Shown piece by piece: positions 1 through 7,024 of a DNA stretch of 64,000 nucleotides. Position 1 is the stretch's first letter; each line of letters opens with the position of its first letter. Origin of the DNA: Alphaproteobacteria bacterium HGW-Alphaproteobacteria-18 (GTDB lineage: Bacteria > Pseudomonadota > Alphaproteobacteria > Caulobacterales > Hyphomonadaceae); the NCBI GenBank assembly GCA_002841155.1, contig PHEH01000007.1, positions 1-64,000 of the forward strand. Direction: 5' to 3'. The notes under the pieces are model-generated. The model did not search any database and had not been told where the DNA came from. It saw only the letters and a program-made list of their open reading frames with translations. A program made the translations under genes and the position numbers.

Positions 1-117
1 CCCGTGAAAGCGGGCTGGGACGATCCCGTCTGGCAAAGCGCGATCCCGCCAAACATGGTTGGAGTTTTTTTGGAGGAGTCCCAAACCCCTCCGCCGGCCG
101 ACCCCTCAGCCCCAAAC

Positions 118-240
118 GCGGGTATCCTCCCCTGCGAAGCGGGGGAGGTGGACGCGAAGCGGACGGAGGGGGAGCCCCAAGCGCCGACACCTCCTAGCCG
201 AGAGCAGCCCCACCCCATAGTCATGGGGAGGGACAGGGTG
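118..240. repeat. REP-like intergenic palindromic repeat
   Basis: The stretch holds a hairpin with arms CCTCCCC (126-132) and GGGGAGG (142-148) around a GCGAAG loop. A second GCGAAGC unit and GGAGGGGGAG follow, and then a CCCCAC...GTGGAG block near 208-243. GC-rich gcgaagc palindromes flanked by CTCCCC/GGGGAG are a familiar intergenic repeat style in Caulobacterales and sphingomonads. Only one copy lies in this window, so family membership is inferred from appearance. The open frame that runs through it has no ribosome-binding site and looks non-coding. Confidence 0.5.
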
Positions 241-319
241 GAGCGCTCTCAATAGAAACGCAAACACCGGCCGCGCCCTAACCAGCGCGCGTTCCGGCCA
301 AATCCGCACCCCCAAACAA

Positions 320-345
320 AAACCCCTCCGTCACCGGAGGGGTTT
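320..345 (-). terminator. Rho-independent terminator of the aldehyde dehydrogenase gene
   Basis: Perfect 11-bp arms AAACCCCTCCG (320-330) and CGGAGGGGTTT (335-345) enclose a TCAC loop, about 25 bp after the stop codon of the minus-strand aldehyde dehydrogenase. On the minus strand the stem is followed by TTTG, so the U-tract is short but present. Confidence 0.8.
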
Positions 346-370
346 CTCAACTCAAAGCCCTGGAAAGATA

Positions 371-1783
371 TCAGCCCCGGCGCATGAACACCGTCTGCGC
401 CTGGCAGAATTCCAGGAGGCCGTCCTGACCGCCTTCGACACCGACGCCGGACTGCTTGTGCCCGCCAAAGGCGGCATGTGGGGAGAGGTGCTGGCTCTCA
501 TTGATCCAGACTGTACCGGCCTGAAGCTGCGCCGCCAGCGCTTGCGCCCGGTCGAGATCCTTCGTCCAAATCGACGCGCCAAGCCCGTAAATGCTGGCAT
601 TCGCCCGGCCGACAACCTCATCAATATTGTCAAACGACATCAGCGGCAGCACCGGGCCGAACTGCTCCTCCTGCACGATACGCGCATCTTCGGGGGGATT
701 ATCAAGGATCGTCACCGGAACGAAATAACCGGGCACATTGGAGGAATTGCCCCCGATCAGGAACTTGTAACCCTTATCCTTAGCGTCCTGGATCAGCTCC
801 AGTACACGCTCATACTGCGCCTTGTTCTGGATCGGTCCGATCTGCGTGCCCTGCTCTGCCCCATCGCCCACCTTGACGCTGCCGGCATAGTCGACAATCG
901 CCGCTTTCAAAGGTTCGTACACGTCCTTGTGGATATACATCCGCTTGGTCGCGATGCATATCTGGCCGGCGTTACGGAAAGCCGCCCAGAACAGCTGCTC
1001 TGCTACCGCTTTCACATCCACATCCGGCATCACGATGGCGGCGTCATTGCCACCGAGTTCCAGCGTCACCTTCTTCAGGTCTTTTGCCGCGCTCGCCATC
1101 ACTTTCTTGCCGGTTTCAGTCGATCCGGTGAAACTCACCTTGTCGATATCGGTATGCGCGGTCAGCCACGGGCCAAGCCGGTCACCCCCGGAAATCACGT
1201 TCACAACACCTGGCGGCAGGATCCCCCGGATCAATTCACCGATCTTCAGCGTCGTCAGCGGCGTTGTCGGCGCCGGCTTCACAACCACCGTATTACCCGC
1301 CAGCAGCGCAGGCGCGAGCTTGAACATCATGAGGATGATCGGGAAGTTCCAAGGCACAATTGCCGCCACCACGCCAATCGGGCCGTAGCGGGTGACCGCC
1401 AGACGCTCCGGCGAATCCTCTGAAACGTGTTCGGGGATGTCGAGCTTGGTGGTTTCCATCAGCCAATGCGCGCCACCGAGGACATCGCCCATCGCGTCGG
1501 GATGTGGTTTGCCCTGCTCCTGTGTCAGCAGGCGGGCGAGTTCTTCCCCATTCTGCGCAATCACGCCCGCAATCGCCTGCAATGCCTGGCGCCGCTGCTC
1601 GATCGGCATTGCCTTCCAGCCAGGCAGCGCCGCACGCGCTGCGGCGACCGCCTCGTCCAGTTGCACCTGGGTGCAATCGGGCGCCTGCGCAAACACGGCG
1701 CCCGTCGCCGGATTTTCCACCCCGTAGGTTTCGCTTCCGGAAACCGCCTGGCCGTTGATGGTCATCGTGTAGGTCTGGGACAT
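371..1783 (-). CDS. NAD(P)-dependent aldehyde dehydrogenase
   Basis: Cytosolic 470-residue member of the aldehyde dehydrogenase superfamily, oxidising an aldehyde to the carboxylate with NAD(P)+. Visible signatures are PWNFP (N146, oxyanion hole), the Rossmann-associated FTGST near 219, LELGG with the general base E242, and NAGQIC with catalytic Cys276. The length is typical. A GAGGAAACGAAG ribosome-binding site precedes the ATG. The gene stands alone and ends in a strong terminator at 320-345. Substrate specificity cannot be read from the sequence; aminoaldehyde, betaine-aldehyde or aromatic aldehyde enzymes would all look like this. Confidence 0.9.
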   Translation of the reverse strand: MSQTYTMTINGQAVSGSETYGVENPATGAVFAQAPDCTQVQLDEAVAAARAALPGWKAMPIEQRRQALQAIAGVIAQNGEELARLLTQEQGKPHPDAMGDVLGGAHWLMETTKLDIPEHVSEDSPERLAVTRYGPIGVVAAIVPWNFPIILMMFKLAPALLAGNTVVVKPAPTTPLTTLKIGELIRGILPPGVVNVISGGDRLGPWLTAHTDIDKVSFTGSTETGKKVMASAAKDLKKVTLELGGNDAAIVMPDVDVKAVAEQLFWAAFRNAGQICIATKRMYIHKDVYEPLKAAIVDYAGSVKVGDGAEQGTQIGPIQNKAQYERVLELIQDAKDKGYKFLIGGNSSNVPGYFVPVTILDNPPEDARIVQEEQFGPVLPLMSFDNIDEVVGRANASIYGLGASIWTKDLDRAQALAAQLQAGTVWINESQHLSPHAAFGGHKQSGVGVEGGQDGLLEFCQAQTVFMRRG

Positions 1784-1898
1784 CTTCTTCGTTTCCTCGG
1801 TATGAGTGTTCTGTCGCCTAACGCTAAGCCAGGTGGAAACAAAATCGAAGACGGATTCTCTCAGCCTATCCTTGGGGAAGGCCCAGCATGCGCCAATG

Positions 1899-1922
1899 GC
1901 GCGGGGAGATATCTCCCCGCGC
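1899..1922. other. 24-bp perfect palindrome
   Basis: Half-site GCGCGGGGAGAT is followed directly by its exact complement, with no spacer. A second palindrome, TGGCCTTAAGGCCA, lies at 1941-1954. Both fall between the lipoprotein stop codon (1962) and the aldehyde dehydrogenase start (1783). They may act as a 3' hairpin of the lipoprotein/phosphoesterase transcript or as a protein-binding site. No clear U-tract follows. Confidence 0.5.
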
Positions 1923-1961
1923 CCGGCACCATCACAAAGCTGGCCTTAAGGCCAACTCCCC

Positions 1962-2303
1962 TTATTGTGGCGTGCCAAGGCCTTCGTTGGACTCCTGGTC
2001 GGGCAAGACCGGATCATCCAGCATATCAGTTGTCGTATCGCCGCCCGTTTCTCCCGGCGCGGGCGTTCTTTCTTGCATCACTTCCGGAATTTCACCCGGC
2101 TGGGAGCCGACTGGCGGGATGGCCTGCGTTTCGGGCACAGGCGTGCCTTGAAGCATGCCGTCCCGCTCGTCTGCGTCAGTGGATTCTGTTGCGCGGTCAA
2201 AAGATGGCTCAACCGGCGCCAAGGGCTCTGGTTCATTCCCGCAGGCGGTGAGAGCCATACCGGCAAAGACGGCCATGCTCATTCCCAAAACTGATTTACG
2301 CAT
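1962..2303 (-). CDS. Small acidic lipoprotein of unknown function
   Basis: A 113-residue predicted lipoprotein. An N-terminal MRKSVLG start and hydrophobic stretch end in the lipobox LTAC (lipidated Cys near residue 20). The remainder is Pro/Glu/Asp-rich and probably disordered. I chose the ATG at 2303 because AAGGAG lies 7 bp upstream and because it gives a proper signal peptide; the frame stays open upstream, but that part reads as shadow sequence. It lies 19 bp downstream of the metallophosphoesterase and could be the last gene of that EcfG-driven transcript. No homologue is recognised. Confidence 0.75.
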   Translation of the reverse strand: MRKSVLGMSMAVFAGMALTACGNEPEPLAPVEPSFDRATESTDADERDGMLQGTPVPETQAIPPVGSQPGEIPEVMQERTPAPGETGGDTTTDMLDDPVLPDQESNEGLGTPQ

Positions 2304-2322
2304 TGTTCCGCTCCTTAGATGA

Positions 2323-3126
2323 TCATATCGAGACAACGCGCGGTGTACTGATCGGTTCCAGAGAGGTTGTATCCCAGCAGCCCTGCGCACTCTCATGGAA
2401 GCGCCCGTCCCGAAAGCTCTGAACATTGAGCGCGGCGATACCGTCGTGAATGGATACTATATTGAATGCCGGAGGCTGTGCCCGCAGCCGCGTGGACAGT
2501 GTACCAGCCGTTATGGCGATATACCCGCCAGAACCATCGCGTATCACTTCGGCATGCGGCGTATGAACATGCCCAGTCATGATTATCTGAACCGGACTCT
2601 CAGCAACGCGCCGGCTGGCTTCTTCCCCGCGCTTGGTCACAGTTTGCAAACTTGCCTTGGCAGGAGACAGGAAAGGATGATGGCAGGCGATTATCCGTAA
2701 GCCATCTCTATCTGCCGCACCGATGGCGCTGTCGAGGTCGTCAAGATCAACGCGCCCTTCGGCCCAGTTCATCCGCGCCTGCCAGCCGCGCGCCGTGTTC
2801 AGCCCACGGATTGAGATATCGCCAATATCCAACGGACCAGAAAGCCCGCCAAAGTAACGATCATACCGGCCAAACGCATCCGCAGCACGCGCGGGCAGGT
2901 TCAGCAAAGGCGTGTCATGATTTCCAGGCACACAGAGAACTGGAACCTGGAACTGCGAAAGCCAAATCTGCGCCGCCTCAAATTCTTCACGCTTGCCACG
3001 TTGGGTGAGATCGCCCGCAATGACAATTGCATCGACTCCCAACGCCTGAACAAGATCGCTAGCTGCCTCAAGTGCTTTCCTGTCTTCGCGGCCGAAATGC
3101 AGATCCGCAAAGTGGGCGATCTTCAT
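2323..3126 (-). CDS. Calcineurin-like metallophosphoesterase
   Basis: A 267-residue cytosolic phosphoesterase with the full dimetal signature set: D8-x-H10 (FADLH), GDLTQRG near 39-45, GNHD near 90 and GHVHTPH toward the C-terminus. The family includes cyclic-nucleotide phosphodiesterases (CpdA type) and UDP-diacylglucosamine hydrolases; the sequence alone does not settle the substrate. Its ATG overlaps the stop of the upstream lipid-kinase gene by 4 bp (ATGA), so translation is probably coupled. The shared EcfG promoter at 3991-4015 makes it a stress-induced gene. Pairing with a diacylglycerol-kinase-like enzyme hints at phospholipid metabolism (inference). Confidence 0.88.
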   Translation of the reverse strand: MKIAHFADLHFGREDRKALEAASDLVQALGVDAIVIAGDLTQRGKREEFEAAQIWLSQFQVPVLCVPGNHDTPLLNLPARAADAFGRYDRYFGGLSGPLDIGDISIRGLNTARGWQARMNWAEGRVDLDDLDSAIGAADRDGLRIIACHHPFLSPAKASLQTVTKRGEEASRRVAESPVQIIMTGHVHTPHAEVIRDGSGGYIAITAGTLSTRLRAQPPAFNIVSIHDGIAALNVQSFRDGRFHESAQGCWDTTSLEPISTPRVVSI

Positions 3127-3968
3127 GCCTCACCCCCGGCCACCAGGACACACGCAGCCTTCTGGATATATGAAATGTTGAGGCTTGCACCGGGCTCACA
3201 GGGCTCACCATCTATTGTCGCCGGAATGGGCATACCCTCGGCATGGCGCATTCGTATGGCACTGGCGCAATCGGAGTGAAAATGCGCCCCTTCACGCCAC
3301 CCCCTGACCAACGCATCGAGAGCGGATGCCGCCAGGTCGAGATGACTGTCGGGGGCAATGACTGCAATCTCCAGCCCACCCTCCGCGGCAGGCGTAACAG
3401 CAGCAGCGGTCGCAGGAAACTCCCTGTGCTTGTCAGGCTCGTCAACTTCAATATTGATGTTGCTGTCAATATCCAGCGCCTCCCGATCCGTCAGGATACT
3501 GACTGCCTCAAGGAGAGCCCCTTCACGTACAGCTTCCCGCGATGCCCCTATATGTGTCAGTTGCCCAAACAATGCGGCAACATAAAATCTCTGGCCGGAA
3601 ACTTCACCGGCAGGAATCCAGGTGGGTTTGGGGTTTTCCAGTACGGAATGAACAATCTTCTTCCAGTCGAGCTCGCCATTGTGCAACCTCTTGGGCAGAA
3701 GGTTCATGGTTCCGCCTGGCAGAACCAAAACCGGCACACGGCTGTTGGCCTGCTGAAGGACGCAGCAGATTGTTCCATCCCCGCCCCACACAGCAATCGC
3801 TTCCACGCCTTTCTTCATCAGGTCCGCGACCTGCTCTTCAATGTCAGCTTCCGGGTCAGCCGCAAAAACCGGCTCATGGCCCGTTTCAGCGATGACGCAC
3901 TCAAGCTGTGCCCGTCCGTCTTCCGGAACGGAACCGGACTTTTCATTCACGATCATACCGAGTTTCAT
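3123..3968 (-). CDS. Diacylglycerol kinase family lipid kinase
   Basis: A 281-residue protein of the DAGK catalytic family (YegS/DgkB-like). The nucleotide-binding motif GGDGT lies at 62-66, followed by a PGGTMNLL segment that corresponds to the usual PLGTxN substrate/ATP loop. It would phosphorylate a lipid hydroxyl such as diacylglycerol at the inner membrane face; it has no transmembrane helices. GGGAGACC upstream of the ATG acts as ribosome-binding site. A perfect EcfG promoter (GGAAC-N16-CGTT, 4015-3991) ends 23 bp before the start codon, so this is very probably a general stress gene. The metallophosphoesterase follows with a 4-bp overlap. Confidence 0.87.
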   Translation of the reverse strand: MKLGMIVNEKSGSVPEDGRAQLECVIAETGHEPVFAADPEADIEEQVADLMKKGVEAIAVWGGDGTICCVLQQANSRVPVLVLPGGTMNLLPKRLHNGELDWKKIVHSVLENPKPTWIPAGEVSGQRFYVAALFGQLTHIGASREAVREGALLEAVSILTDREALDIDSNINIEVDEPDKHREFPATAAAVTPAAEGGLEIAVIAPDSHLDLAASALDALVRGWREGAHFHSDCASAIRMRHAEGMPIPATIDGEPCEPGASLNISYIQKAACVLVAGGEA

Positions 3969-3990
3969 CTGTCAGGTCTCCCAAAGCATT

Positions 3991-4015
3991 AACGCTGATG
4001 CTTCCGGAAAGTTCC
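3991..4015 (-). promoter_or_regulatory. EcfG promoter of the lipid kinase operon
   Basis: On the minus strand, GGAAC (4015-4011), 16 nt, then CGTT (3994-3991), exactly the EcfG-type sigma consensus GGAAC-N16/17-CGTT of alphaproteobacterial general stress promoters. Start of transcription would fall near 3984, giving a leader of about 16 nt that still contains the ribosome-binding site. Confidence 0.88.
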
Positions 4016-4053
4016 GGCTGGGAAAATGGCAAGAAATAATGGCGGCGCCAGGC

Positions 4054-4078
4054 GGAACTCGTATCCCAGCAGCGCGTT
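4054..4078 (+). promoter_or_regulatory. EcfG promoter of the entericidin gene
   Basis: GGAAC (4054-4058), 16 nt, CGTT (4075-4078), an exact EcfG consensus. Predicted start of transcription is near 4085, about 30 nt upstream of the entericidin ATG at 4117. It diverges from the lipid-kinase EcfG promoter 38 bp away, forming a back-to-back stress promoter pair. Confidence 0.88.
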
Positions 4079-4116
4079 TTGGTAACATCTGCAGCTGACT
4101 GAAAAAGGAATATGGT

Positions 4117-4269
4117 ATGAAGAAAACAATCAGTATCCCCGTCCTGGCGCTGGCCGCTGTTTTTCTGGTGGCCTGCAACACGGTAGAAGGTGTCGGCGAA
4201 GATGTCGCCGCCGGGGGCGAAGCCATCCAGGATACCGCCCGCTCAACCCAGGAAGAAATCTCGGACTAG
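4117..4269 (+). CDS. Entericidin-family small lipoprotein
   Basis: A 50-residue lipoprotein: MKKT start, hydrophobic core, lipobox LVAC with Cys20, then the family signature NTVEGVGEDV...GGEAI and a hydrophilic tail ending SD. Entericidins are membrane lipoproteins described as toxin/antidote or envelope-stress proteins, and they are frequent members of alphaproteobacterial general stress regulons. AAAAGGAA precedes the ATG; an alternative ATG at 4112 runs straight into a stop. A perfect EcfG promoter lies upstream (4054-4078) and a strong terminator follows (4292-4319), so it is a monocistronic stress gene. Confidence 0.92.
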   Translation: MKKTISIPVLALAAVFLVACNTVEGVGEDVAAGGEAIQDTARSTQEEISD

Positions 4270-4291
4270 GTTTCCTCAAGCCTGAGATTGT

Positions 4292-4323
4292 AAGGCGCGC
4301 CTCGAAAGGGGCGCGCCTTTCGC
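4292..4323 (+). terminator. Terminator after entericidin (probably bidirectional)
   Basis: Arms AAGGCGCGCC (4292-4301) and GGCGCGCCTT (4310-4319) form a perfect 10-bp stem with an 8-nt loop, followed by TCGCTT on the plus strand. The minus-strand histidine kinase ends at 4349, so the hairpin sits between convergent genes and could serve both. Confidence 0.8.
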
Positions 4324-4348
4324 TTATGGGAAGCAACAGCCTGTCTGC

Positions 4349-6025
4349 TCATTCCGGGGAAGCGATCACAAACACAAGTTCGATGTCAATCTGATCCTCC
4401 TGGCTGTTATTGACCGAAACACTCCCACCGATCTGTCTGGCAAATGCGGAGAGGAAAAGGTTTGTGTCACGGTTCATTTCTGCGTTGCCTTCTTCATATC
4501 CGCCTTTGCAGGTCAGAGTCAGGCGGCAGTTTCCATTCTCGCGGTCAAACTGGAGCACAATGTCGGCTTCGTCGTCTTCATCCGCCTCCGGACATAAAAG
4601 ACCGACAGCTTCAAGAACGAACATTCCAAGAGGAACGGCCAAATCAGCCGGCAAGAGCCCAGGACTTACATCCGGGATCAGGTGCCTGCCTCCATCCACC
4701 CAGCCCTGTTGCTCATCAACCTGATTGCAGATTGCATTGAACAGATCCAGGGCCTCGACGCTATCAAGAGCCCCTTCATTCAAAAGCGTATGGTGAACGG
4801 CCGCCATCATGGCAACCCGGTGCGCCGCAACCCTCAGAGCACTTTGGGTCTCCGGAAGTGCCTCACCACGCCCCTGCAACTTCAGCATACTGAGCATCAC
4901 CTGCAAGTTGTTCTTCACGCGATGATGCACTTCGCGGAAAGCCGCCTTCATCTGAACGAGCGCGCCTTGAAGATCGGCCTCATGTTTGGATACACGGCTT
5001 GTGAGATCGTCAAACGCTTCAGCAACCTGCTGCACCTCAAGGGGGGCACGCGACAGTTCCGGCGCAAGCAGGGCATATCTGGCGGAGCTGCGCATATCAA
5101 GAATCCGGATGCGTATCCGCTCAAGCCAGCGCAGGACCATTGCATCTGCAATCCAGCTCGCCGCCAGAAGGGCTGCAAGATAGGCGAGGATAGGAACAAG
5201 GAATGCCAGGATAACTTCTGCGCGCTGCGGGGGCGCAGGAGAGCCAACCATCATCCACAGCCCCTCAGCCGAAAGTGGCAATAGAACGACATCCAGCGGC
5301 GGCCCCTGCTCAGGGTGAAGACGATAGGTTCTCTTATCGAGGGCTGCCCCTTCGCTGATCCATTCCATAGGAACGCCAGCAACAATGTTGGAGCCGATAA
5401 CCTGCCCACCCGGAACAACCAGGGAGCTTGTCACACCACTTGACTGGGACAGGGAGGACACGCGCGCAACCATATCTTCCAGAGACAGGCTGAGTGCAAT
5501 GGATCCTGTAAATGTGCCTTGGCTGTCTGTCTGCCGCCGCAGCATGTAGATCTGCGGGTCGCCCAAGGCCATACCCCGCTGCCCGCTCACCTCAATGGAA
5601 TCAACACCCTTTCTGAGCCGGTTATTCCACTCCAGCTGAGGCATTGGCATACCGGCGAGACTGTCGCCAACCTCGTTGCACGAGACAAGGCCGTCGGCAT
5701 CAAAGCGAAATGTGTTGCGCAGTGGCAGGTCGAGAACAGCCAGACGCTGGCCCATCTGACTACAATTCAGATCGGCATCATCAATTGTTATCATGCGCAT
5801 CGCCATCCGCGCCCGAACGAGCATGGCATCTGTCTGGCGCAAACGATCCTGCGCGCTGTTTTGCAGTTCGTGGAACCTGAGTTGGCGGGAAAACTGCTGC
5901 TCGCTCCAGGCGTGTATGGCGCCCATAATCAGGAGCGGGCTCAGGACAATCGCCATGGCGACGATCACCTGGAGCCGCAGGCTCAAGCGCCTGCGCCTGG
6001 AGCGCCCTTCCCTCATGACAGTCAT
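4349..6025 (-). CDS. GSR-locus HisKA_2 sensor protein with degenerate ATPase domain
   Basis: A 558-residue membrane protein. A basic N-terminus and TM1 (about 17-39) precede a periplasmic sensor region (about 40-268), TM2 (about 270-295), a linker and the dimerisation/phosphoacceptor motif EVHHRVKNN with H368. It is the third gene of nepR-ecfG-kinase, overlapping ecfG by 4 bp, which is the standard place of PhyK/PhyP-type regulators of PhyR. Oddly, the ATP-binding domain lacks the usual N-box: NELxTNAxKH is replaced by a LEAVGLL sequence. There is no DDGxG; LTCKGGYEEG stands there instead. It may therefore act as a phosphatase or phosphotransfer partner, as proposed for Sphingomonas PhyP. Co-transcribed from the EcfG promoters before nepR. 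Confidence 0.87.
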   Translation of the reverse strand: MTVMREGRSRRRRLSLRLQVIVAMAIVLSPLLIMGAIHAWSEQQFSRQLRFHELQNSAQDRLRQTDAMLVRARMAMRMITIDDADLNCSQMGQRLAVLDLPLRNTFRFDADGLVSCNEVGDSLAGMPMPQLEWNNRLRKGVDSIEVSGQRGMALGDPQIYMLRRQTDSQGTFTGSIALSLSLEDMVARVSSLSQSSGVTSSLVVPGGQVIGSNIVAGVPMEWISEGAALDKRTYRLHPEQGPPLDVVLLPLSAEGLWMMVGSPAPPQRAEVILAFLVPILAYLAALLAASWIADAMVLRWLERIRIRILDMRSSARYALLAPELSRAPLEVQQVAEAFDDLTSRVSKHEADLQGALVQMKAAFREVHHRVKNNLQVMLSMLKLQGRGEALPETQSALRVAAHRVAMMAAVHHTLLNEGALDSVEALDLFNAICNQVDEQQGWVDGGRHLIPDVSPGLLPADLAVPLGMFVLEAVGLLCPEADEDDEADIVLQFDRENGNCRLTLTCKGGYEEGNAEMNRDTNLFLSAFARQIGGSVSVNNSQEDQIDIELVFVIASPE

Positions 6026-6627
6026 CCGTTATGCCGGCTGAGCACGTCCACCTGTTCCATGATGTCGTTGAACGCGGCCTCTCCGGAGGTGACGTTGGAG
6101 CCTGTCGCGCCCGCGGGAACACCCTTCTCGCTGTTGAGCAATTCTGCCAGCGCCTTGCGTGCCCGGCTAACCCGGCTCTTGATGGTGCCGACCGCGCAGC
6201 CGACAATCTCGGCGGCCTCTTCATAGGCCATGCCGCCAGCACCGATCAGAATAATGGCCTCCCGTTGGTCTTGCGGAAGGTGCTCCAGCGCATTGCGAAG
6301 GGCTACCAGCTCAATCCCCTTGTCCGGGTCATCGGAGGCAACAAGAGTCGACTCCGCGACGCCAGGCTCAAGACTGGTCGAGCGCCAGCTGCGGCGTTTT
6401 TCAGAATAGAAGGAGTTACGCAAGATGGTGAATGTCCAGGCCTTGAAGCTCGTATTCTCGGTGTAGCTGTCGCGTGCATTCCAGGCCTTGAGCAGGGCGT
6501 CCTGAACCAGATCATCGGCCTGCGAAGGGTCTCCACACAAACTACGCGCGAACGCGCGCAGGTGCGGCGTGACCTCCATGAGGGCCGCCTTGAAGTCCGA
6601 TAATGAAAGTGCCTGAGTGGCGGTCAT
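6022..6627 (-). CDS. ecfG: EcfG-type extracytoplasmic function sigma factor
   Basis: A 201-residue ECF sigma factor. Region 2 carries the HLRAFARSLCGDPSQADDLVQ-type motif (residues about 22-42) that recognises -10 CGTT. Region 4 (about 110-165) contains LPxDQREAxxL and the VGTIKSRVSRAR helix-turn-helix that reads -35 GGAAC. It directs general stress transcription and is held inactive by NepR until phosphorylated PhyR sequesters NepR. The ATG overlaps the nepR stop codon by 4 bp and its stop overlaps the kinase start by 4 bp, so the three proteins are translationally coupled. A C-terminal extension of about 35 residues follows region 4. Confidence 0.95.
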   Translation of the reverse strand: MTATQALSLSDFKAALMEVTPHLRAFARSLCGDPSQADDLVQDALLKAWNARDSYTENTSFKAWTFTILRNSFYSEKRRSWRSTSLEPGVAESTLVASDDPDKGIELVALRNALEHLPQDQREAIILIGAGGMAYEEAAEIVGCAVGTIKSRVSRARKALAELLNSEKGVPAGATGSNVTSGEAAFNDIMEQVDVLSRHNG

Positions 6628-6833
6628 GCTTCACCATCAGGTCGCGGCTTCGAGCCAGCCTTGGCCTTTGCTTCAGCCTGTTCGAGCAGCTTGAAAAAGT
6701 CTTCCGGAACAGACTCGCCGACCACTCCATCATACATTTGACGGAGACGTTCGCCGATGGCCTGATTGCCCAGGCGCCGCTGTCCGCGGCGGGCCTCGGA
6801 ATCTTTTCCGTTCAGTTTTCCAGACTCGTTCAT
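6624..6833 (-). CDS. nepR: NepR anti-sigma factor
   Basis: A 69-residue anti-sigma factor. The central helix pair shows the family core: QRRLGNQAIGERLRQMYD followed by VVGESVPEDFFKLLEQ. It binds EcfG in unstressed cells and the sigma-like domain of PhyR under stress (partner switching). I chose the ATG at 6833, preceded by TTAAGG; the open frame reaches 6944 but the extra residues do not resemble the family and would overlap the promoter region. First gene of the nepR-ecfG-kinase operon, behind two exact EcfG promoters, so the operon is autoregulated. Confidence 0.93.
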   Translation of the reverse strand: MNESGKLNGKDSEARRGQRRLGNQAIGERLRQMYDGVVGESVPEDFFKLLEQAEAKAKAGSKPRPDGEA

Positions 6834-6905
6834 GATAAACCTTAAATCCAATTCACTTCCCGGCCTGTCGCCAAAGAAGGGCAGAATGGCCATATTCGTG
6901 CCATA

Positions 6906-6930
6906 AACGCCGTTATCATTGATAGGTTCC
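6906..6930 (-). promoter_or_regulatory. EcfG promoter P1 of nepR-ecfG
   Basis: Minus strand GGAAC (6930-6926), 16 nt, CGTT (6909-6906): exact consensus. The start of transcription near 6899 leaves a leader of about 65 nt before the nepR ATG at 6833. It is the proximal of two autoregulatory promoters. Confidence 0.88.
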
Positions 6931-6969
6931 ATGATGAACTGCACTTAGTAAAATTTTATAGTGCACCAT

Positions 6970-6994
6970 GAAACCAATCTGCATCCCATGCGTT
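6970..6994 (+). promoter_or_regulatory. Probable EcfG promoter of phyR (one mismatch)
   Basis: GAAAC (6970-6974), 16 nt, CGTT (6991-6994), differing from the GGAAC consensus at one base. The predicted start near 7001 is 24 nt from the phyR ATG. Its -10 CGTT is followed, after only GT, by AACG, the -10 of the opposing nepR promoter P2. Confidence 0.65.
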
Positions 6995-6996
6995 GT

Positions 6997-7021
6997 AACG
7001 CTCAGATAGCATAGAGGTTCC
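6997..7021 (-). promoter_or_regulatory. EcfG promoter P2 of nepR-ecfG, overlapping the phyR leader
   Basis: Minus strand GGAAC (7021-7017), 16 nt, CGTT (7000-6997): exact consensus. The -35 overlaps the phyR ribosome-binding region (GAGGTTCC) and the -10 abuts that of the phyR promoter, so both polymerases could not occupy the region together. Transcription would start near 6990 and read through P1 into nepR. Confidence 0.8.
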
Positions 7022-7024
7022 ACC

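Noticed and set aside
458-1423. Long plus-strand open frame (321 codons) opposite the aldehyde dehydrogenase
   Set aside because: It is the antisense shadow of a well-supported gene, rich in Arg/His, with no ribosome-binding site or family motif.
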